Shown in pieces: positions 19,427 to 29,044 of a stretch of 64,000 nucleotides of DNA. Source of the stretch: PALSA-1004 sp963804885. GTDB lineage: Bacteria > Pseudomonadota > Gammaproteobacteria > Burkholderiales > SG8-41. The DNA lies in NCBI GenBank assembly GCA_963804885.1, contig CAWDSF010000006.1, forward strand, positions 62,001-126,000, written 5' to 3'. Below the pieces are notes generated by a model. That model did no database searches. It was given only the letters and a program-made list of their open reading frames with translations, and was not told the origin of the DNA. Both the position numbers and the translations under genes were made by a program. Within the stretch, counting starts at the first letter, position 1, and each line of letters opens with the position of its first letter.

Positions 19427-20530
19427 TCACGCCTTGATGTTGAGCAGCTTCGCCGCGTTGCCGCCGAGAATGGCGACCATTTGCTCGTCCGAGAGCGTCT
19501 TCGTCGCCATGATGTGATCGACCGGGTGTTCTTCCCAGGGAATCGGATGGTCGGTGCCGATCACCACCTGGGAAGCACCCACCTGCGCAACAAGGTGGCG
19601 CAGCGCTTCCGGCGTGAACACGAGCGCGTCGAAAAAGATCTGGTTCAGGTACTCGGTCGGCTTCTTCTTGAGCACGATGTTCGGGTTGCAGTTTTCGGGC
19701 GAGATGAAGCAGCCGTGGTCCGAGCGCGGTGCATACGAGCCCAAGATAGCCGCCGCCGTGCGCGGCGCACACTTTCAGGCGCGGGTACTTGTCGAACAAG
19801 CCTTCGAAGATGAGGTGCTGCAGCGCGATCGTGGTGTCGAGCGGATTGCCGATCACGTTGGAGAGCCAGCCGTTGCCCTTGAAGCGGCTCGCGAGCTGCG
19901 GCGTGCTTTGCGGGTGAATGAACAACGTGACGCCGAGTTCCTCCGCTTTCGCCCACACCGGATGAAATTGCGGCTCGGAGAAATCCACGCCGAGGACGCT
20001 GCCGCCAATGGCCGCGCCCTTTGAGGCCGTATTTGCGCACTGCGTCTTCGAGCTGCTGCACGGCGAGATCGGGAAACTGCAGCGACAGCGACGCGAACGC
20101 CGCGAGGCGGTCCGGCTGCTTCGCGCACAGCGCCGCCAGCCCTTCGTTCTGCGCCTGGATGATTTTTTCGACGAGTTCGCGCTCCTTGCGATACCACCAC
20201 GGGTTGATACTGAGCACTTCCATGTCGACGCCCTGCGCGTCCATGCCCGCGAGGCGCTCGTCGAGGTTGATCAGGAATTGCTGCGCGCCCTTGGTTTGCG
20301 GAAAAATGCCCTTTGCCTCATCGGGCGGCAGCAGCGCGAGCGCTTCCGGGAATCAGGCAGTGCGCATGCACGTCGATGGTCTTGACGCGCGTGCCCTTGA
20401 CCATGACGGGCAGGCGCTTTTTGGCGGGCGCCTGCGCGCGCGCGGGTGCCGCGTCGAGCAGGCTGCAGCTCGTGAATATCACGCCCGCCGTAGCGGCCGT
20501 GTCCTTCAGGAAGTCTCTGCGGGATTTCAT
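19427..20530 (-). CDS. Tat-exported amidohydrolase, ACMSD-like TIM barrel (frameshifted)
   Basis: About 368 codons joined over three breaks. The start MKSRRDFLKDTAATAGVIFT is a twin-arginine signal and follows a strong GGAGGAG. Metal and catalytic motifs in order: KTIDVHAHC (HxH, residues near 52), LSINPWWYRKERELVEKIIQ, FIHPQSTP, CAAHGGGYLG (metal His) and VVIGTDHPIPWEEHP (catalytic Asp). The last block, DEQMVAILGGNAAKLLNIKA, is the usual C-terminus of amidohydrolase-2 proteins. Breaks near 20340, 20010 and 19740 are each cured by removing one G (CCCGGAAGCG, AAAGGGCGCG, CTTGGGCTCG). It is divergent from another Tat-exported hydrolase at 20660. Confidence 0.8.
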
Positions 20531-20659
20531 TGCTCCTCCGGTAACGTGGTGGGTTTTTGACGTCGGTTCACAGCTGATATTTTGCACATTGTTCCAGCTT
20601 GACGCCACTGCGCGTGAAGAGGAAGCTTGAAAAAAACGACTGAATCAATGGAGGAGTTC

Positions 20660-21625
20660 ATGATCGGACGCCGTGCGTTTATGAAAGCTGCATCAATGGC
20701 GACCGTCGCCGCCACCACATCCGGAATTGCCATGCGCGATGGGCACGCCCAGCAGGTACCGAATTCGAGCGGGACTGCGCCGCCCAAGCACAAGGTACCG
20801 CCCAATGCGTGCGATTGCCATCATCATATTTACGATGCGGCGCGTTTTACGCCGGTGCCGACACCGGGACGGCCGGCGCCCACCAATGCCTCGATGACCG
20901 AATACCGGCTGCTGCAAAAACGCATCGGCACCACGCGCCACATTGTGGTGCAGCCGCGCAACTACGGGATCGAAAACGAAGTCACGCTCGACGCACTCGC
21001 GCAGGCGGGCGGCAATGCACGCGGCGTGGCAGTCGTGCGCCCGACTGTCACGGATGCGGAGTTGAAGCGGTATCACGAGGCCGGCGTGCGCGGTATCCGT
21101 TTTAGCATCGGCGATCCGAAAAGCCGCGTCGTCGAGCCCGACATGATAGAGCCGCTCGCGAAGCGCATTGCTCCCATGGGCTGGCATATTCAGTTCAACA
21201 TGGAAGGCGTGCAAGTCGTCGAGCTGGCGGACCTGCTGCGGCGCCTGCCCACGCAACTCGTGTTCGACCATCTCGGCAATCCGCCGGTAGCCGAAGGCGT
21301 CAACCATCCGTCGCACGCCATCATTCTCGGCCTGCTCGAGAAGGGCCGCACTTGGGTCAAGCTGTCGGGCGCGTATTCGAACAGCAAAATCGGGCCGCCG
21401 GACTATCCCGAAGCAACGAAAGTTGCGCTGGCGTTCGTGAAAGCGGCGCCCGAACGGCTGGTGTGGGGCAGCGACTGGCCGCATCCGACCAGTCCCGAGA
21501 GCAACAAGCCCGACGACGCGCTGCTGCTCGACCTCTTGACGGTATGGGTGCCGAACGAAGCGATGCGCAACCGCGTGCTCGTGGCTAATCCGGAAACGCT
21601 GTACGGTTTTCCGAAATCGACCTGA
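20660..21625 (+). CDS. Tat-exported LigI-like amidohydrolase (2-pyrone-4,6-dicarboxylate lactonase family)
   Basis: A 321-residue amidohydrolase-2 protein. The start at 20660 (MIGRRAFMKAASMATVAATT) is chosen because GGAGGAG is just upstream and RRAFMK is a twin-arginine signal. CDCHHHIYD is the metal-binding HxH; HIVVQPRNYG, FNMEGVQVVE, VFDHLGNPP and WGSDWPHP (catalytic Asp) follow the order seen in LigI lactonases, which open 2-pyrone-4,6-dicarboxylate. LigI itself is cytoplasmic, so an exported relative may act on another lactone. A second, cytoplasmic relative lies at 33100. Confidence 0.88.
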   Translation: MIGRRAFMKAASMATVAATTSGIAMRDGHAQQVPNSSGTAPPKHKVPPNACDCHHHIYDAARFTPVPTPGRPAPTNASMTEYRLLQKRIGTTRHIVVQPRNYGIENEVTLDALAQAGGNARGVAVVRPTVTDAELKRYHEAGVRGIRFSIGDPKSRVVEPDMIEPLAKRIAPMGWHIQFNMEGVQVVELADLLRRLPTQLVFDHLGNPPVAEGVNHPSHAIILGLLEKGRTWVKLSGAYSNSKIGPPDYPEATKVALAFVKAAPERLVWGSDWPHPTSPESNKPDDALLLDLLTVWVPNEAMRNRVLVANPETLYGFPKST

Positions 21626-21692
21626 CGATCGTCGGTGCGCTAGCCGCACTGACCATGGCAGTCGTAGTTACCCCTACGCACGCCAATCGTCA

Positions 21693-22388
21693 TTACGGCA
21701 ACGGTCGCGTGCGCACGTAGCGTTTCAGCACGAGGCGCAGGCGGTCGCTCAGATGCGGCTTCATCTTTTGCGTCCATGGCGTTTGCGCTGCTGCTTGCCA
21801 CGCGGCCGACTCGCAGACCTCGGATGAGGTCAGATGGTAAGTCGCGACGTATTTGTGGCCGACGCCCGGTGAGGTGTAGCGCCGCGCGCACAGAACGCCG
21901 GGCACTTCGGCGAGCCGCGGCAGATGCTCGGTTTCGTACCATTCGTTGAATTCGGCGTCCACTTCAGGCGCGACGTTCATCGCGGAGACGAGCAAACCTT
22001 GCGCGGCGTCGGGCGCGATGCGGTCGCCGGGAGTGATTTGCACGCAGTTGAAGCGGCAGATGCGCTTGCACTGGTTGACGAGGATGCGCGTCGCCCACGG
22101 CGAGAAATGCGCGGGCGACACCGCGATGTACTCGGGCTTCTGCAGAACATCCAGGCTTTCCAGATCGTAGATCGCGAGCGAGATTTTCGGATTCGCAGCG
22201 CCTGTCCAGCGCACCGCATTGATGAAGCCCTTGATGCGCAGGCGCTCGGGCACGTGCTCGGTATCGTACCAGTCGTCGAATTCGTCCTGCGCGGCGCCCG
22301 AATAATCGAAGCCGCCGCCTAGCAGTGCGCCAGCCCACTGTAGCTGCCCGGCAGATCGTGGATCTCGGGAAAGTACAAATCCTTCCAC
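21693..22388 (-). CDS. EthD-like dimeric alpha/beta-barrel protein
   Basis: A protein of two similar barrel halves. The first has EFDDWYDTEHVPERLRIKGF; the second has DAEFNEWYETEHLPRLAEVP and the end LKRYVRTRPLP. The repeated E-F-x-x-W-Y-x-T-E-H is the typical pattern of EthD-like dimeric barrels. The start is uncertain: a GTG at 22388 gives the longest form but overlaps the preceding gene by 70 bases; a start close to 22330 is more natural. It is the last gene of the DUF4387-AtuA-ABC-receptor operon. It is a paralogue of the gene at 1322-2021. Confidence 0.72.
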   Translation of the reverse strand: MEGFVLSRDPRSAGQLQWAGALLGGGFDYSGAAQDEFDDWYDTEHVPERLRIKGFINAVRWTGAANPKISLAIYDLESLDVLQKPEYIAVSPAHFSPWATRILVNQCKRICRFNCVQITPGDRIAPDAAQGLLVSAMNVAPEVDAEFNEWYETEHLPRLAEVPGVLCARRYTSPGVGHKYVATYHLTSSEVCESAAWQAAAQTPWTQKMKPHLSDRLRLVLKRYVRTRPLP

Positions 22389-23357
22389 GAGGCCGGCTTG
22401 GTCTTGATGTAACCGGCGTCAAACATGAACTCGGCGTACTTCTGCACGTTCCTGCGGCGTCGTCGTGAACTGGATGTTGACGTCTTCGAGCTGCTTCAGG
22501 ATATCGGCGACCGTGCTTTTCTTGTCGCCCGACACGTTGAGATAGACCTGCGCCGCCCACTTCTTGTCCTTGTTGATGAGTGCGACCGCCTCGGTAAACG
22601 CCGCGAGCGACGCCTTGTAGGTGCGCGGGTTCGCGTTGCGGAACTTGCTGCTCGAAAAGATGTTGGAGAACGTCGCCGGCCCGCCAAGCACATCGTCAGA
22701 GCTCAGCACCTTGTGGATGCCGGGTTGCTCCACTTCCAGGTACTGCACGGGTGGCGAAGTCAGGTGCAGCGTGATTTCCTTTTTCGAGAACAGCGCCGCC
22801 ATGCCATCGAAGTGCGACATCGCGACCGTTTGCGGGGTGAACTTGTCGAACTGGTCCTTGCCCAGCGCCTGCGCGGTGGCCATTTGCAGCACGATCGCCT
22901 GATTGGACGTCTTGATGCCGGGCACTGCGATGCGGTCCTCGGGCGCGATGTCGCGCACGGTCTTGATGTTGGGCTTGCTCGTGTTGAGCCACATCGGCGA
23001 CGTGATCATTGCCGCCATGCCCTTGATCTCGTTGTCGGTGGCCCTGGTGCGCGACCAGATCAGGATGATCGACGTCGGCCCATTGGCGCCGATGTCGATG
23101 CGGCCGGCGAGCATTGCGTCGTTCATCACCGCCGGCCCGACGGTCGTCGCGTAAGTGCCCTTCACCTCACCGAGCCCCGCGGCGCGCGCGTGCTTTTCAA
23201 TCAGTTTCTCGTGCTCCATCACCATGATGGGCAGGAAGCCGAGCCCGATCTGCTTGACGACGCGCACTTCGTTCGTTTCGGCGGCGGCCGCGTGCAGCGA
23301 AGGAGGTGCGCACAGCGCGAACGAAGCTGCCATGAGGGCAAGCTTGATGCGTTCCAT
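22319..23357 (-). CDS. ABC transporter substrate-binding protein, NMT1/SsuA type (one frameshift near 22445)
   Basis: A periplasmic receptor of the sulfonate/nitrate/taurine group. The signal is MERIKLALMAASFALCAPPS; then RVVKQIGLGFLPIMVMEHEK, AMLAGRIDIGANGPTSIILI, IAVPGIKTSNQAIVLQMATA and NVSGDKKSTVADILKQLEDV. Near 22445 the coding strand reads CGCAGGAACG; removing one G gives an end of KYAEFMFDAGYIKTKPASWK and a stop at 22319. The ribosome site GAGGAGGTGTA is excellent and the start overlaps the stop of the AtuA gene (TAATG). No permease or ATPase gene is adjacent. The operon partners suggest a ligand related to the AtuA/DUF4387 pathway. Confidence 0.83.
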
Positions 23358-24763
23358 TACACCTCCTCGATATGCAAAGGGAACAGCGGTTCGAGCGAAT
23401 CGACGTCCATCACGTGGTAGACATTGAAGCGGTAGGCGGTCGATGCGGCGACTTCGGGCGGCGTGAACGGAAACGCGAGGTTGCCGGCGGTCGACAGCCG
23501 GCCCGGAAAGCCGTGGTGCAGCAGGTATTGCTTGGTCACGGTGGCGACGGCGCGCGCTTCTTCGGCAGTGTCCGCAATGCACTCGCACATGAAGAAAATT
23601 TCGCGCGGCAGCGGGTCAGGCGGCGTCGCCCACGGGAATACGGCGTCGATCCCGTACACGCGCCAGATGATCTGGTACGGTTTCGCGGGATTCGGCGGGG
23701 TCAGCTCGCGCACGATTTTCTCGACGCCGGCAGTGATCGATTTCGCATTCGCGATCACGCGCGGGTCGGCCGAACCGGCGAGCAGGATCGCGCGCTCGCC
23801 GACGCGCATCGCGCCTTCGATCTTCACCGTGAGCTGGGTCGCGGGCTCCCAGCGCGAGCCGGATACGCGCGTGCGGTGCTCGTCGACGACTTCGTATTTC
23901 GCTTCTTTGGTATGCAGCGTGCCTTCGGGCTCGCGCACCGCGTACGGGTCGGCCTGCTCGTACAGGCTGTGCGCGGCGACCGACATCGGCGAAGCATTGC
24001 GCGTCGGGTTCATGCTGTCGACGGTGAAGCTGTCGCCTTCGAGCGTGCCGATGATGGTGTCGCGCCCTCCCGGCGTGCAGCACAGCGAGCAGCATTCGAT
24101 AATCTTCGACATGTGCAGCGTCGGGCCCATCGGATAGCCGAGCAGCGAGGGGACGGCGGCAAACACTGCGGAATCGCACGCGCGCCCGGCGATGATCACG
24201 TCGGCGCCCGCATTCAGCGCGCGCTGGAATGCTTCAATACCCATCTGCCCGACCAGGTTCGTCGCGCGATCGACGTCAGCTTCGGTCAATGCACCGATCT
24301 CGCCGAGCGGCACCACTTTTTTCGCGCGAATGGCTTTTTTGACGACATCGCGCGGCATGTCGGCGGAGATCGACGCGAGTCGGAAATGCAGGCCGTCGCG
24401 GCGCGCGATTTCGCGCACCATTTCGAGCGTCGCTGCAAGGTGCGGCGCTGCGCCCGCGCTGCCGGCGGTGCCGATCAGCAGCGGAACGCCGAGTTTGCGC
24501 GCGCCGTTGATGCATTTGGCGAGATCGACGCGCACCATCGTGTCGGACTGCGCCATCTTGCCCGCGCCGAGGTAATAGGGGCCGGGGTCGATCGACCCCA
24601 TGTCCGCGCCGATCAGATGTGGTTTGCACTCGAGCCCGGCGTTGAAAGCGGGATCGGGGATGCCGTAGCCGAGTTGTCCCGATGCAGCCATTACCCGCAG
24701 CGGCGCGAGTTTCCCGTCGCTGCCGACCACGCTCTTGCGTATGCGTTCGATCGCGGTAGTCAT
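23357..24763 (-). CDS. AtuA family protein (DUF1446, acyclic terpene utilization-like)
   Basis: A 468-residue protein of the AtuA/DUF1446 family. Recognisable stretches are VMAASGQLGYGIPDPAFNAG, IDPGPYYLGAGKMAQSDTMV, VPLLIGTAGSAGAAPHLAAT, ADVIIAGRACDSAVFAAVPS and CCTPGGRDTIIGTLEGDSF. In Pseudomonas, AtuA belongs to the citronellol/geraniol cluster; most relatives have no assigned reaction. The start ATG overlaps the DUF4387 stop (ATGA) and the stop overlaps the ABC-receptor start (TAATG), so three proteins are made from one message. Terpene degradation should not be assumed, as atuC-F type genes are absent here. Confidence 0.85.
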   Translation of the reverse strand: MTTAIERIRKSVVGSDGKLAPLRVMAASGQLGYGIPDPAFNAGLECKPHLIGADMGSIDPGPYYLGAGKMAQSDTMVRVDLAKCINGARKLGVPLLIGTAGSAGAAPHLAATLEMVREIARRDGLHFRLASISADMPRDVVKKAIRAKKVVPLGEIGALTEADVDRATNLVGQMGIEAFQRALNAGADVIIAGRACDSAVFAAVPSLLGYPMGPTLHMSKIIECCSLCCTPGGRDTIIGTLEGDSFTVDSMNPTRNASPMSVAAHSLYEQADPYAVREPEGTLHTKEAKYEVVDEHRTRVSGSRWEPATQLTVKIEGAMRVGERAILLAGSADPRVIANAKSITAGVEKIVRELTPPNPAKPYQIIWRVYGIDAVFPWATPPDPLPREIFFMCECIADTAEEARAVATVTKQYLLHHGFPGRLSTAGNLAFPFTPPEVAASTAYRFNVYHVMDVDSLEPLFPLHIEEV

Positions 24764-25062
24764 AGTTCCACCGCCAGCATCGGGCCATGTTGCTGCGCGC
24801 CGTAAACGTCGCTGTCGCCAGGATCACCGGAGACGATGCGGCGCGGCATTACGATCTTGATTGCGAGCGCGGGCGGATAGGGCAGGACCTCGACCTTAGC
24901 GCGCGGCTGCGAATAAAGCTTGGCGATCGCGTCGGCCGTTAAGGATTTCGAGGCGCACGCGGCCTTGAAGCCCGCTTCATCGTTGAACAGCAAGTCGAGC
25001 GTGAGGGTGGTGGGTCCGGCGTTTTTGCTGCGAATTACTTTGGCGATATCGACGAGTTTCAC
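24760..25062 (-). CDS. DUF4387 family protein
   Basis: A 100-residue protein read from GTG 25062 (VKLVDIAKVIRSKNAGPTTL), chosen because GGAGAG lies about ten bases upstream; the frame is open further but the added residues look non-native. The body TLDLLFNDEAGFKAACASKS and the end GDSDVYGAQQHGPMLAVEL are typical of DUF4387, which is nearly always encoded next to AtuA. The stop overlaps the AtuA start by ATGA. Function unknown; probably a subunit of the AtuA protein. Confidence 0.82.
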   Translation of the reverse strand: MKLVDIAKVIRSKNAGPTTLTLDLLFNDEAGFKAACASKSLTADAIAKLYSQPRAKVEVLPYPPALAIKIVMPRRIVSGDPGDSDVYGAQQHGPMLAVEL

Positions 25063-25182
25063 TGCGGCGGCTCTCTCCGTGGATAGTGCGGCTGAACGTG
25101 GGGGACAGGCTGGCGGAGATTCTTGTGTGCACGTCTCCGTAGAGCGCATCTTACACGCGAAAAAGCGGGATCGGCTACACTG

Positions 25183-25232
25183 AGAGTGCCTGACATAATG
25201 CACCGCACGCGTGTGTAACCCTGTCAGGCATC
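25183..25232. repeat. Short relative of the terminal-inverted-repeat element
   Basis: AGAGTGCCTGACATAATGCA at 25183 matches the end of the 412-542 bp elements at 17066 and 37173 with few changes. About 27 bases after the TGCCTGACA arm, TGTCAGGCA (25222-25230) forms the inverted arm. It looks like an internally deleted copy, or a solo end. It lies upstream of the GST gene and downstream of the start region of the DUF4387 operon, so it could shape either transcript. Confidence 0.55.
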
Positions 25233-25264
25233 CAAGCCTGCACTAATCCCTGGAGGATACAATC

Positions 25265-25873
25265 ATGTTGAAAATTTACGGTTCGGTGAATTCGCGCGCG
25301 ATGCGCGTGCTGTGGATGGCGTCCGAGCTCGGGCTCGCCTACGAGCATAAGGACTGGCTGCCGCGCGCGCCGGAAACCAAAACGCCGGATTACCGCGCGT
25401 TGAATGCCAACGGCCGCGTGCCGACTATAGACGACGACGGCTTCATATTGTCCGAGTCGATGGCGATCAACCTTTACCTCGCGAAAAAGCACAAGAGCCC
25501 GCTCTATCCGTCCGATCTGAAGAAAGAGGCGCTCGCGCTGCAATGGAGCCTGTGGGAAACCGACCGGCTCGACCGCCAGGTCGTCGACTATCAGCGGCAC
25601 AAGAGCCAGCTGCCCGAAGCGGAGCGCAAGCCCGAACTCGCGGAGAAAGCGTGGAGCGAATGCGTTCCCGCGTTCGACGTGCTCGAAGACGCGCTCAAGA
25701 AATCGAAGTGGCTCGCCGGCGCGGAATTTTCGATTGCGGACCTGAACGTCGCCTCGGCGCTCTATCGCGCGCTGACAATCGACCTTGCTAAGTGGCCGCA
25801 TGTGCAGACATGGCTGAAGACGTGCTGGGACCGCCCGGCCGCGAAGAAAGTGCGCGCAATGCGCGAGAAGTAA
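25265..25873 (+). CDS. Glutathione S-transferase family protein
   Basis: A 202-residue GST. The N-terminal thioredoxin-like domain starts MLKIYGSVNSRAMRVLWMAS (the S-x-x-R/S pattern of the glutathione site), then ALNANGRVPTIDDDGFILSE with the cis-Pro (VP) and the SES glutathione gamma-glutamyl contact (LSESMAINLYL). The C-terminal helical domain includes KSKWLAGAEFSIADLNVASA (conserved N-capping box). CTGGAGGATACA precedes the ATG. It leads a run with a Bug receptor and an enolase-superfamily enzyme, so it may serve that catabolic unit. Confidence 0.9.
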   Translation: MLKIYGSVNSRAMRVLWMASELGLAYEHKDWLPRAPETKTPDYRALNANGRVPTIDDDGFILSESMAINLYLAKKHKSPLYPSDLKKEALALQWSLWETDRLDRQVVDYQRHKSQLPEAERKPELAEKAWSECVPAFDVLEDALKKSKWLAGAEFSIADLNVASALYRALTIDLAKWPHVQTWLKTCWDRPAAKKVRAMREK

Positions 25874-25904
25874 TCAGCGCATCCGGTACGGAGGGGTCCT
25901 GTCT

Positions 25905-26880
25905 ATGAAAATTAGGCGCGCGTGGATGACCTATGGAGTAAGCATTGTGCTGCTGCTGTTGGCGCCCGCGGTCCATGCGCAGGCACCTTATCCCTCCAAG
26001 CCGATCCGCTTCATCGTCGGGTTCGCGCCCGGCGCCACCAACGATCTCGTCGCGCGCCTGCTCGGTCAAAAGCTGACCGAGCAGCTCGGTCAGACGGTCG
26101 TGGTCGAGAACCGCGGCGGCGCGAACACCGCAATCGCGTCGGCGCAGTTTGTGCGCGCCGCGCCGGACGGCTATACGCTCATGCTGAATTCGCCCGGGCA
26201 CCTCACGAATCCGTCGCTGATGAAGCTTGACTTCGACTCGGTGAACGATTTCGCGTTCATCACGCAGCTCGCCGAATCGGTGAACCTCGTCATCGTGCAT
26301 CCGTCGCTGCCGGCGAAAAGCATCAAGGAGCTGATCGCGATTTCGAAGCCGCGTCCCGGCCAGATCAACTACGCGTCTTCCGGCACCGGCACCACGGTGC
26401 ATCTGTCGGCCGAGCTGTTTCAGTACATGACCGGTGTCAAATGGGTCCACATTCCGTATAAAGGCGGCGGGCTGGCCCTGCAGGAGCTGATCGCCGGCCA
26501 GACGTCGCTCAGTTTTCTCAATCTGCCGACGGCGATAAATATCGCGCGCGCCGGCAAACTGCGCGCCCTCGCCACGACAGGCGCCAAGCGCGCCGGCGCC
26601 GCGCCGGAACTTCCCACTGTCGCCGAAAGCGGCGTGCCTGGCTTTGAAGTGACGACCATGTACGGCATCTCGGCCCCGGCCAAAACGCCGCGCGTCATCA
26701 TCGACCGCCTGCATGGAGAAATCGTGCGCGCGCTGAATTCCCCCGATCTGCGCGGCAAGCTGATCGAAGCCGGCGCCGATCCGGTCGGCAGCACGCCCGG
26801 AGGAATACACCGCGTTCATCAAGAGCGAAATTGCGAAATGGGCGAAAGTGATCAACGCAGCCGGCATCAAAGGCGAATGA
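25905..26880 (+). CDS. Bug/TctC family receptor (frameshift near 26800)
   Basis: Signal MKIRRAWMTYGVSIVLLLLA, cut after AVHA, then YPSKPIRFIVGFAPGATNDL, VVVENRGGANTAIASAQ, APDGYTLML, HPSLPAKSIKELIAISKPRP and VHIPYKGGGLALQELIAGQ. Near 26800 the sequence CCCGGAGGAA has one extra G; without it the end reads YTAFIKSEIAKWAKVINAAG and stops at 26880. The start follows GGAGGGGTCC. It lies 19 bases before the mandelate-racemase-like gene, suggesting one operon in which receptor and enzyme share a sugar-acid or hydroxyacid substrate. Confidence 0.87.
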
Positions 26881-26899
26881 ACGCGTATCCGGAGACAAC

Positions 26900-28051
26900 A
26901 TGAAAATCGAATCGATCGCAGTCCATCCGCTGTCCGCAACGACGGCGGTTCCGCTGTCCACGGCGCACGAAACATTCCGCACGTCGCATTTCATCCTGGT
27001 CGAGGTCAAGACCGACGACGGGCTCGTCGGTTACGGCAAGGTGCACGGCGAGCCGATGAAAACGATCTGCGAATGGATACTGCGCTTCGGCGAGATCGTG
27101 AAGGGCATGGATGCGCTGGGCCATGTGGAGGTGTGGGAGAAACTTTTTCTGCTGACGTGCCCGCGCCCGGGCGGATTGCAGGGCAGCGGTGGATTGCCGC
27201 CGCCATTGCCGCGCAGCGCGCGCCCGCAGATCATGGCGGCGATCGCCGGCATCGACATCGCGCTGTGGGACATCAAGGGCAAGGCGGCCGGCCTGCCGGT
27301 TTACAAGCTGCTTGGCGGCGCGCGCCAATCGTTCTTTACGTACGCGACCGGCAGCTATTACCGCGACAACGCGACGATCGAAACCTATGCGAACGAGATG
27401 GCGTCCTTCGTGGAGAAGGGTTACCGCGCCGTCAAAGCCAAATGCTGCTGGGCGGAAATGTCCGAGGAAGTCGAGCGCATTGCGGCAATCCGCGAAGCGA
27501 TCGGCAAGGACACGCTGTTCATGCTCGACATGAATGCGCCGTACGACGTCGAGGAATGCATCCGCTTTGCGCACGCCGTCGCGCCGTACGACATATTCTG
27601 GCTCGAAGAGCCGCTGCACTGGTATCTGCAGCCGGCCGATTACGTGAAACTTGCCGCCGCGAGCCCGATCCCGCTCGCGCACGGCGAGCGCGAACTCACG
27701 CGCTTTACGATGCGCGATTTCATAACCTCCGGCGCGCTGCGTTTCGCGCAGTTCGACTCCACGCGTTACGCCGGCTTTACTGAAGGCCTGCGGGTTGCCC
27801 ACGTGGCGGAACAGTTCAACGTGCGCATTGCGCCCCACCTGTCGCCGGAAGTGCACACCCACCTGTGCGTGGCTTTCCCGTCGGCGAGCTTCGCCGTCGA
27901 AACCATCGGCAACAAGGTGCGCGACGTGCTCGGGCTCGGCATCTACAAGAACGGCCCGCAGGTGAAGGACGGCGAAGTGCATATCACCGACGCGCCGGGC
28001 TTCGGCATGGAAATCGACTGGGACTTCGTCAATCAGTACCGTGCGACGTAA
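26900..28051 (+). CDS. Mandelate racemase/muconate lactonizing enzyme family protein
   Basis: A 383-residue enolase-superfamily enzyme. The capping domain has EVKTDDGLVGYGKVHGEP; the barrel starts AGIDIALWDIKGKAAGLPVY and LLGGA. Catalytic and metal residues visible: VKAK (KxK base, GYRAVKAKCCW), LDMNAPYD (first metal Asp), WLEEPLHW (metal Glu), AHGERE (third metal Glu) and a His in RIAPHLSPEVH. Such enzymes dehydrate sugar acids or cycloisomerise; the APHLSP and E-T-E pattern resembles the acid-sugar dehydratases, but the substrate is open. It is sandwiched between Bug receptors at 25905, 28041 and 29045. Confidence 0.9.
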   Translation: MKIESIAVHPLSATTAVPLSTAHETFRTSHFILVEVKTDDGLVGYGKVHGEPMKTICEWILRFGEIVKGMDALGHVEVWEKLFLLTCPRPGGLQGSGGLPPPLPRSARPQIMAAIAGIDIALWDIKGKAAGLPVYKLLGGARQSFFTYATGSYYRDNATIETYANEMASFVEKGYRAVKAKCCWAEMSEEVERIAAIREAIGKDTLFMLDMNAPYDVEECIRFAHAVAPYDIFWLEEPLHWYLQPADYVKLAAASPIPLAHGERELTRFTMRDFITSGALRFAQFDSTRYAGFTEGLRVAHVAEQFNVRIAPHLSPEVHTHLCVAFPSASFAVETIGNKVRDVLGLGIYKNGPQVKDGEVHITDAPGFGMEIDWDFVNQYRAT

Positions 28052-29036
28052 ACACGTGACACAACCTCTCGCATCGGTACTGGCGGGCTTCGTTTTGCTC
28101 GCGGCCTATACGCCCGCGAACGCGCAACCCGCAGGCGCCGATCAATATCCGTCGCGGGCGGTGCGGGTGATCGTCCCCTATTCGCCGGGCGGCGCGAACG
28201 ACATCTTCGCGCGGACTGTCATCACGAAAGCGATCGCGGAGTTCGGCCAGAACACCATCGTCGACAATCGCGCGGGCGGCAATACGACGATCGGCACGCA
28301 GCTCGCCGCGCGCGCCGCGCCAGATGGTTACACCCTGCTGACGGTGGACAACGCGTACACTGCCGCGCCCGGCGTGCAGCCCAATCTGCCGTACGACACG
28401 CTGAAGGATTTCGTGCGCATCACCATGATCGCGCTCACTTCGCCCGTCCTGGTCGTGCATCCGTCATTGCCCGCGAAGACGGTAAAAGATTTGATCGCGC
28501 TTGCCAAGGCGCAGCCCGGCCGCCTCACCTACGGATCGACGGGCAGCGGCACTACCGGGCACCTCGCGTTCGCGCAGTTCAATCTCGTCACCGGCATTAA
28601 CATGGTGCATGTTCCCTACAAAGGCGGCGCGCCGCAGGTCACTGCGTTGATTTCCGGCGAGGTCTCCATGCTGATCTCGCAGCCCGCATCGTTGCTCCCG
28701 CAGATCAAGTCCGGCCGCATGCGGGCGCTGGCGGTGTCCGGCGCCAAGCGGCTGCCGAACCTGCCCGAGGTACCGACGCTGCAGGAATCCGGCATACCGG
28801 TGGTGGTTGAAGCTTTTTGGGGAGTGGTCGCGCCTGCGGGCACTAACGCCGCTATCGTCGGCAAGCTGCAGGAGGCGATCGAGCGCTCGCTTAAAACGCC
28901 CGAGATGCGCACACGTCTGGACGAAATGCAATTTCAGGCGGTCGGCAGCACGCCGGCACAGTTCGACGAATTCGTACAACGCGAAGTCACGCGCTGGATC
29001 GGTGTCGCCAAAGCGACCAGCATCAAGATAGATTGA
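28041..29036 (+). CDS. Bug/TctC family receptor
   Basis: A 331-residue receptor overlapping the mandelate-racemase-like gene by 11 bases if the GTG at 28041 is used; a GTG at 28056 (VTQPLASVLAGFVLLAAYTP) is an equally good start and removes the overlap. Mature part: YPSRAVRVIVPYSPGGANDI, TIVDNRAGGNTTIGTQ, APDGYTLLTVDN, QPNLPYDTLKDF, GSTGSGTTGHLAFAQFN, VHVPYKGGAPQVTALISGEV. It is placed to be expressed with the enzyme. Confidence 0.92.
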   Translation: MRRKHVTQPLASVLAGFVLLAAYTPANAQPAGADQYPSRAVRVIVPYSPGGANDIFARTVITKAIAEFGQNTIVDNRAGGNTTIGTQLAARAAPDGYTLLTVDNAYTAAPGVQPNLPYDTLKDFVRITMIALTSPVLVVHPSLPAKTVKDLIALAKAQPGRLTYGSTGSGTTGHLAFAQFNLVTGINMVHVPYKGGAPQVTALISGEVSMLISQPASLLPQIKSGRMRALAVSGAKRLPNLPEVPTLQESGIPVVVEAFWGVVAPAGTNAAIVGKLQEAIERSLKTPEMRTRLDEMQFQAVGSTPAQFDEFVQREVTRWIGVAKATSIKID

Positions 29037-29044
29037 TAGACCGC

